DNA of 6,945 nt, taken from Pseudoflavonifractor sp035562355. Lineage in GTDB: Bacteria; Bacillota; Clostridia; Oscillospirales; Oscillospiraceae. The stretch is from contig DATMXU010000164.1 in assembly GCA_035562355.1 (NCBI GenBank), positions 1-6,945 of the forward strand, in the 5' to 3' direction. The position numbers and the translations under genes are program-made. This document shows, in pieces, positions 3,970 through 6,945 of the stretch; position 1 is the stretch's first letter; each line of letters begins with the position of its first letter. The notes below the pieces were generated by a model. It did no database searches. It saw nothing but the letters and a program-made list of their open reading frames with translations, and had not been told where the DNA came from.

Positions 3970-6945
3970 ATGAGAGAGCGCATGGAGATCAGGACGGACG
4001 ACAAACACTTGGCTCAGCTGGGCGAAAACACGGCCAAGGCGCTGGTCCAGGACGGGTGGACCACCGGTTACAAGGTCCGGCGGGACATCCAGCGGGACCT
4101 GGCCGCCATCCGGGAGAGCCAGGCCAGGGTGAGCCAGTGGGCACAGCGCCGGGCCGAGCTGCCCCAGGCTGTGGAGTGGCTGCTGGACAACTGGTATCTC
4201 GCCCAGCGGGAGGGGCGGGACGCGGCGGACGCCTTCCACCGGGCGGGCCGTCTCCCCGCCGTGCGCCGGGAGGGCCGCCAGCCCGCCGTGCTGGAGCTGG
4301 CGCGGGCCATGGCCTGGGCGGGGGAGGTCACGGTGCCCCGGCTCGCCCTCTTTTTAGGCCACGCCCAGGCCGCCCGCCCTCTCACGGAGCGGGAGCTCTC
4401 CCTGTTCATGCCCGCCCTCAAGGGGGCGCTGGCCGACCGGCTGGCCTGTCTCTGCCGCGCTCTGGAGCGGCTGCTGGCAGGGAAGGCGGAGGAGGGAGAG
4501 GGGGACCGCCTGGACCGGGGCATGGAGGAGGTCTTCACCGCCCTGCGCACCCTCTCCAACGCAAACCTGGGCCGTCTGCTGGAGGAATCCAGCCGGGTGG
4601 AACAGCTCCTGCAGCAGGACCCCACGGGGGAGTACGCCGGCATGGACGACGCCACCAGGGCCCGCTACCGCGCGCGGGTGTGCCGTCTGGCCCGCAAGCG
4701 GGGCATGGGGGAGAGCGAGGTGGCCCAGAAGGTCCTAGACCTCGCCCGGGCGGGAACGGAGGAGGAGCGGCACGTGGGCTGGTTTCTCTTTCGAAAACCC
4801 CTTGGGGAGGAGCCCCGCCGGGCCACCGGCGTGCTCTACGTGGGCGGGGTGATCCTGCCCACGCTCTTTCTGGTTTTGCTCACCGGATTCCTCTTAAATA
4901 GCCCCATCCTGCCGCTGCTCCTGCTTCTGCCGGTATCCGACCTGGTGAAGAACTGCCTGGACTTCTGCGCCGTGCGCCTGGTGCCGCCCCGGCCGGTCTG
5001 CCGGATGGAGCTGAAGGAGGGAGTGCCCAGCCAGGGTAAGACCCTGTGCGTCATCGTCTCTCTTCTGACGGGGGAGAAGAGCGGGCCCACCCTTGCGGCC
5101 CTGCTGGAGCGCTACCGCCTCGCCAACCGGGACGCGGGGGAGCACCTGCTCTTCGGCATCCTGGCCGACCTGCCCGACAGTAATCTGCCTATGGGTTCGG
5201 CCGGGCGGAGCCACGTGGAGAAAGCCCGGGCCGCGGTGGAAGCCCTCAACCAGACATACGGCGGCGGCTTTTTCCTGCTGTTCCGCCCGCCTGTGTTCCA
5301 GCCGCGGGACGAGCGGTATATGGGCTGGGAGCGCAAGCGGGGCGCCCTGGTGGAGCTGGTGCGCCTGTTGAAGGGACGGCGCAGCGGCCTCCAGGTGGCG
5401 GCGGGGGACAGGTCCGCCCTGGCGGGCGTCCGCTTCGTCATCACCCTGGACTCGGACACCAACCTCAACGTGGGCGCCGCCCGCGAGCTGATCGGCGCCA
5501 TGCTCCACCCCCTGAACCGGCCCAAGGTGGACGCCCGCCGCAAGATCGTCACCTCCGGGTACGGTCTTCTCCAGCCCCGGGTGGGGGTGGAGCTGGGCTG
5601 CGCCAACAAGAGTCAGTTCTCCCGTATCTTCGCCGGGCAGGGGGGCGTGGACCCCTATGGCGGCGCGTGCAGCGACGTATACCACGACCTCTTCGACCAG
5701 GGGACCTTCACCGGCAAGGGCATCTTTGACGTGAACGCCTTCTTCCTCTGCCTCAACGGCCGCCTGCCCCAGAACACCGTCCTCTCCCATGATCTGCTGG
5801 AGGGGTCCTATCTCCACGCGGGCCTCATCGGGGACGTGGAGCTCACCGACGGCTACCCCTACAAGGTGACCAGCTACTTCAGCCGCCTCCACCGCTGGGT
5901 GCGGGGGGACTGGCAGCTCCTGCCCTGGCTGGGCCGCACCGTGTCTAACGAGGCGGGAGAGCGGGTGCCCAACCCCATTCCGCCCATGGCGAAGTGGAAG
6001 ATCTTCGACAACCTGCGCCGCAGTCTCTCGCCCATCTGCACCCTTCTGGCCCTGCTGCTGGGCATGTGCTTCTCGGGCGCGGCCTTTGGCGCGGCGGCGG
6101 CCGCCGCCATCCTCTCCGCCGCCTCCAACCTGCTCCTCTCCGGGGCCGACCTGGCTTTCCGGCGGGGGGCGGGTCTGCGCGCGCGGTATCACTCCACCAT
6201 CATCGCGGGCTTTGGCGGCGTGATTTTGCAGACGCTGGTGCAGCTTCTCTTCCTGCCCTACCACGCCTGGACCTGCGCCTCCGCCATGGTCACCGCCCTG
6301 TGGCGCAGCCTGGTCTCCCGCCGGGGGATGCTGGCCTGGGTCACCGCGGCGGACGCGGAGCGCAAGATCGGGGACAGCGTCCTGGCCAACTACCGCAAGG
6401 AGCTCTCCTCTGTGGTGGCGGGCCTCGCCGCCATCGTCTTCTCCATCCTTCCGGCGGGGGCGGCGGTGGGGCTGGTGTGGGTGCTCTCGCCCATCTTCGC
6501 CTGGGCCATGAGCCGCCCCATCGAGGAGGGGCGCAGCGTCTCCACCGCGGACCGGGCCTTTCTGCTCCATGAGGGGGCCCTGATCTGGCGGTATTTTGCC
6601 GATTTCCTGCGCCCAGAGGACCACTGGCTTCCCCCCGACAACTGGCAGGAGCAGCCCAATCTGGGCCTCGCGCGGCGCACCTCGCCCACCAACATCGGCA
6701 TGGCGCTGCTCTCCATTTTGGCGGCGGTGGATCTGGACTATCTGACCCGGGACCGGGCGGTGCGGCTGCTGGGGCATATGCTGGACACAATGGAGACCCT
6801 GCCCAAGTGGAAGGGGCACCTCTACAACTGGTACACCACCGACACCGCGTCCCCCATGACGCCCCGGTACGTCTCCTCGGTGGACTCGGGCAATCTCTGC
6901 GCCTGTCTCATCGCGGTACGGGAGGGGCTGTACGAGTGGGGGGAG
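3970..6945 (+). CDS. Cyclic beta-1,2-glucan synthase-like giant membrane enzyme (GT84 plus glycoamylase-like domain), 3' end beyond window
   Basis: Likely polymerises UDP-glucose into beta-1,2-glucan at the membrane and cyclises it (NdvB/ChvB/Cgs type). The frame is open for 992 codons to the edge; known homologues have about 2,700-2,900 residues. Layout: a helical, Arg/Glu-rich N-terminal region (1-280); membrane segments near 288-309 and 311-334; the GT84 domain (about 350-675) with TLDSDT (492-497, DxD at 494/496), GKGIFDV (582-588), LSHDLLEG (605-612) and RxxRW (639-643); further membrane segments in 688-725, 742-763 and 815-847. From about 860 a glycoamylase-like domain begins, with WLPPDNWQE (886-894), RRTSPTNIG (902-910), GHLYNWY (949-955) and PRYVSSVDSGNL (965-976). 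That second domain corresponds to the cyclising transglycosylase region of characterised synthases; a GH94 phosphorylase-like domain would be expected downstream. The ATG at 3970 has GGGAGA 6 bases upstream; ATGs at 3964 and 3982 are alternatives. It is divergent from the SRP operon. Family assignment is firm; the exact product is inferred. Confidence 0.93.
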   Translation, partial: MRERMEIRTDDKHLAQLGENTAKALVQDGWTTGYKVRRDIQRDLAAIRESQARVSQWAQRRAELPQAVEWLLDNWYLAQREGRDAADAFHRAGRLPAVRREGRQPAVLELARAMAWAGEVTVPRLALFLGHAQAARPLTERELSLFMPALKGALADRLACLCRALERLLAGKAEEGEGDRLDRGMEEVFTALRTLSNANLGRLLEESSRVEQLLQQDPTGEYAGMDDATRARYRARVCRLARKRGMGESEVAQKVLDLARAGTEEERHVGWFLFRKPLGEEPRRATGVLYVGGVILPTLFLVLLTGFLLNSPILPLLLLLPVSDLVKNCLDFCAVRLVPPRPVCRMELKEGVPSQGKTLCVIVSLLTGEKSGPTLAALLERYRLANRDAGEHLLFGILADLPDSNLPMGSAGRSHVEKARAAVEALNQTYGGGFFLLFRPPVFQPRDERYMGWERKRGALVELVRLLKGRRSGLQVAAGDRSALAGVRFVITLDSDTNLNVGAARELIGAMLHPLNRPKVDARRKIVTSGYGLLQPRVGVELGCANKSQFSRIFAGQGGVDPYGGACSDVYHDLFDQGTFTGKGIFDVNAFFLCLNGRLPQNTVLSHDLLEGSYLHAGLIGDVELTDGYPYKVTSYFSRLHRWVRGDWQLLPWLGRTVSNEAGERVPNPIPPMAKWKIFDNLRRSLSPICTLLALLLGMCFSGAAFGAAAAAAILSAASNLLLSGADLAFRRGAGLRARYHSTIIAGFGGVILQTLVQLLFLPYHAWTCASAMVTALWRSLVSRRGMLAWVTAADAERKIGDSVLANYRKELSSVVAGLAAIVFSILPAGAAVGLVWVLSPIFAWAMSRPIEEGRSVSTADRAFLLHEGALIWRYFADFLRPEDHWLPPDNWQEQPNLGLARRTSPTNIGMALLSILAAVDLDYLTRDRAVRLLGHMLDTMETLPKWKGHLYNWYTTDTASPMTPRYVSSVDSGNLCACLIAVREGLYEWGE

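Noticed and set aside
3756..4004. An 82-codon minus-strand frame covering the intergenic region and the synthase start
   Set aside because: No ribosome site, no recognisable domain, and it crosses both the synthase ribosome site and its first codons.
4056..4901. A 281-codon plus-strand frame overlapping the N-terminal part of the synthase
   Set aside because: It is a Gly/Pro/Arg-rich shadow in another frame; the overlapping in-frame synthase has membrane segments and continuous family similarity.
4894..6819. A 641-codon open frame on the minus strand opposite the synthase gene
   Set aside because: The translation is low-complexity and rich in His, Gln, Gly, Pro and Ala, with no domain. It is an antisense shadow of a GC-rich gene whose plus-strand frame has clear GT84 motifs.

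Overview
The window looks like the chromosome of a GC-rich member of the Clostridia, most likely a gut-type Oscillospiraceae (Flavonifractor/Lawsonibacter-like). That placement is inferred from four things: the Firmicutes gene order ylxM-ffh-rpsP-khpA-rimM-trmD, strong AGGAGG-type ribosome binding sites, a near-consensus sigma-A promoter, and high GC with strongly GC-ending codons. There is no rRNA, tRNA, CRISPR array, IS element or phage gene.

Left part (1-3663, minus strand): a compact housekeeping cluster for ribosome and translation-related functions. In transcription order it encodes YlxM (HTH partner of the signal recognition particle pathway), Ffh (SRP GTPase), ribosomal protein S16, the KH-domain RNA-binding protein KhpA, the 16S processing factor RimM and the tRNA m1G37 methyltransferase TrmD. 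A TTGACA-17-TATGAT promoter (3718-3746) drives it. It contains a strong intrinsic terminator or attenuator between khpA and rimM (1329-1361) and ends in a second terminator overlapping the trmD stop codon (31-76). Compared with the Bacillus subtilis order, ylqD and rplS are absent from the cluster and no ftsY precedes ylxM within the window.

Middle (3664-3969): a divergent intergenic region. It holds the minus-strand promoter, a perfect inverted repeat next to it, a possible overlapping plus-strand promoter, and a GC-rich leader with two tiny, overlapping, weakly supported ORFs.

Right part (3970 to the window end, plus strand): the first 992 codons of one very large gene, uninterrupted and running off the edge. 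It encodes a membrane-embedded GT84 glycosyltransferase followed by the start of a glycoamylase-like (cyclisation-type) domain. This is the architecture of cyclic beta-1,2-glucan synthase (NdvB/ChvB/Cgs). It is the least routine content here: a polysaccharide-making giant enzyme, best known from Proteobacteria, placed back to back with the SRP/S16 operon in a Firmicute. I see no wholly unprecedented system in the window. The most useful leads are the attenuator that splits the S16-TrmD cluster, the overlapping divergent promoter region, the FtsY-like P-loop of Ffh, and the synthase itself.
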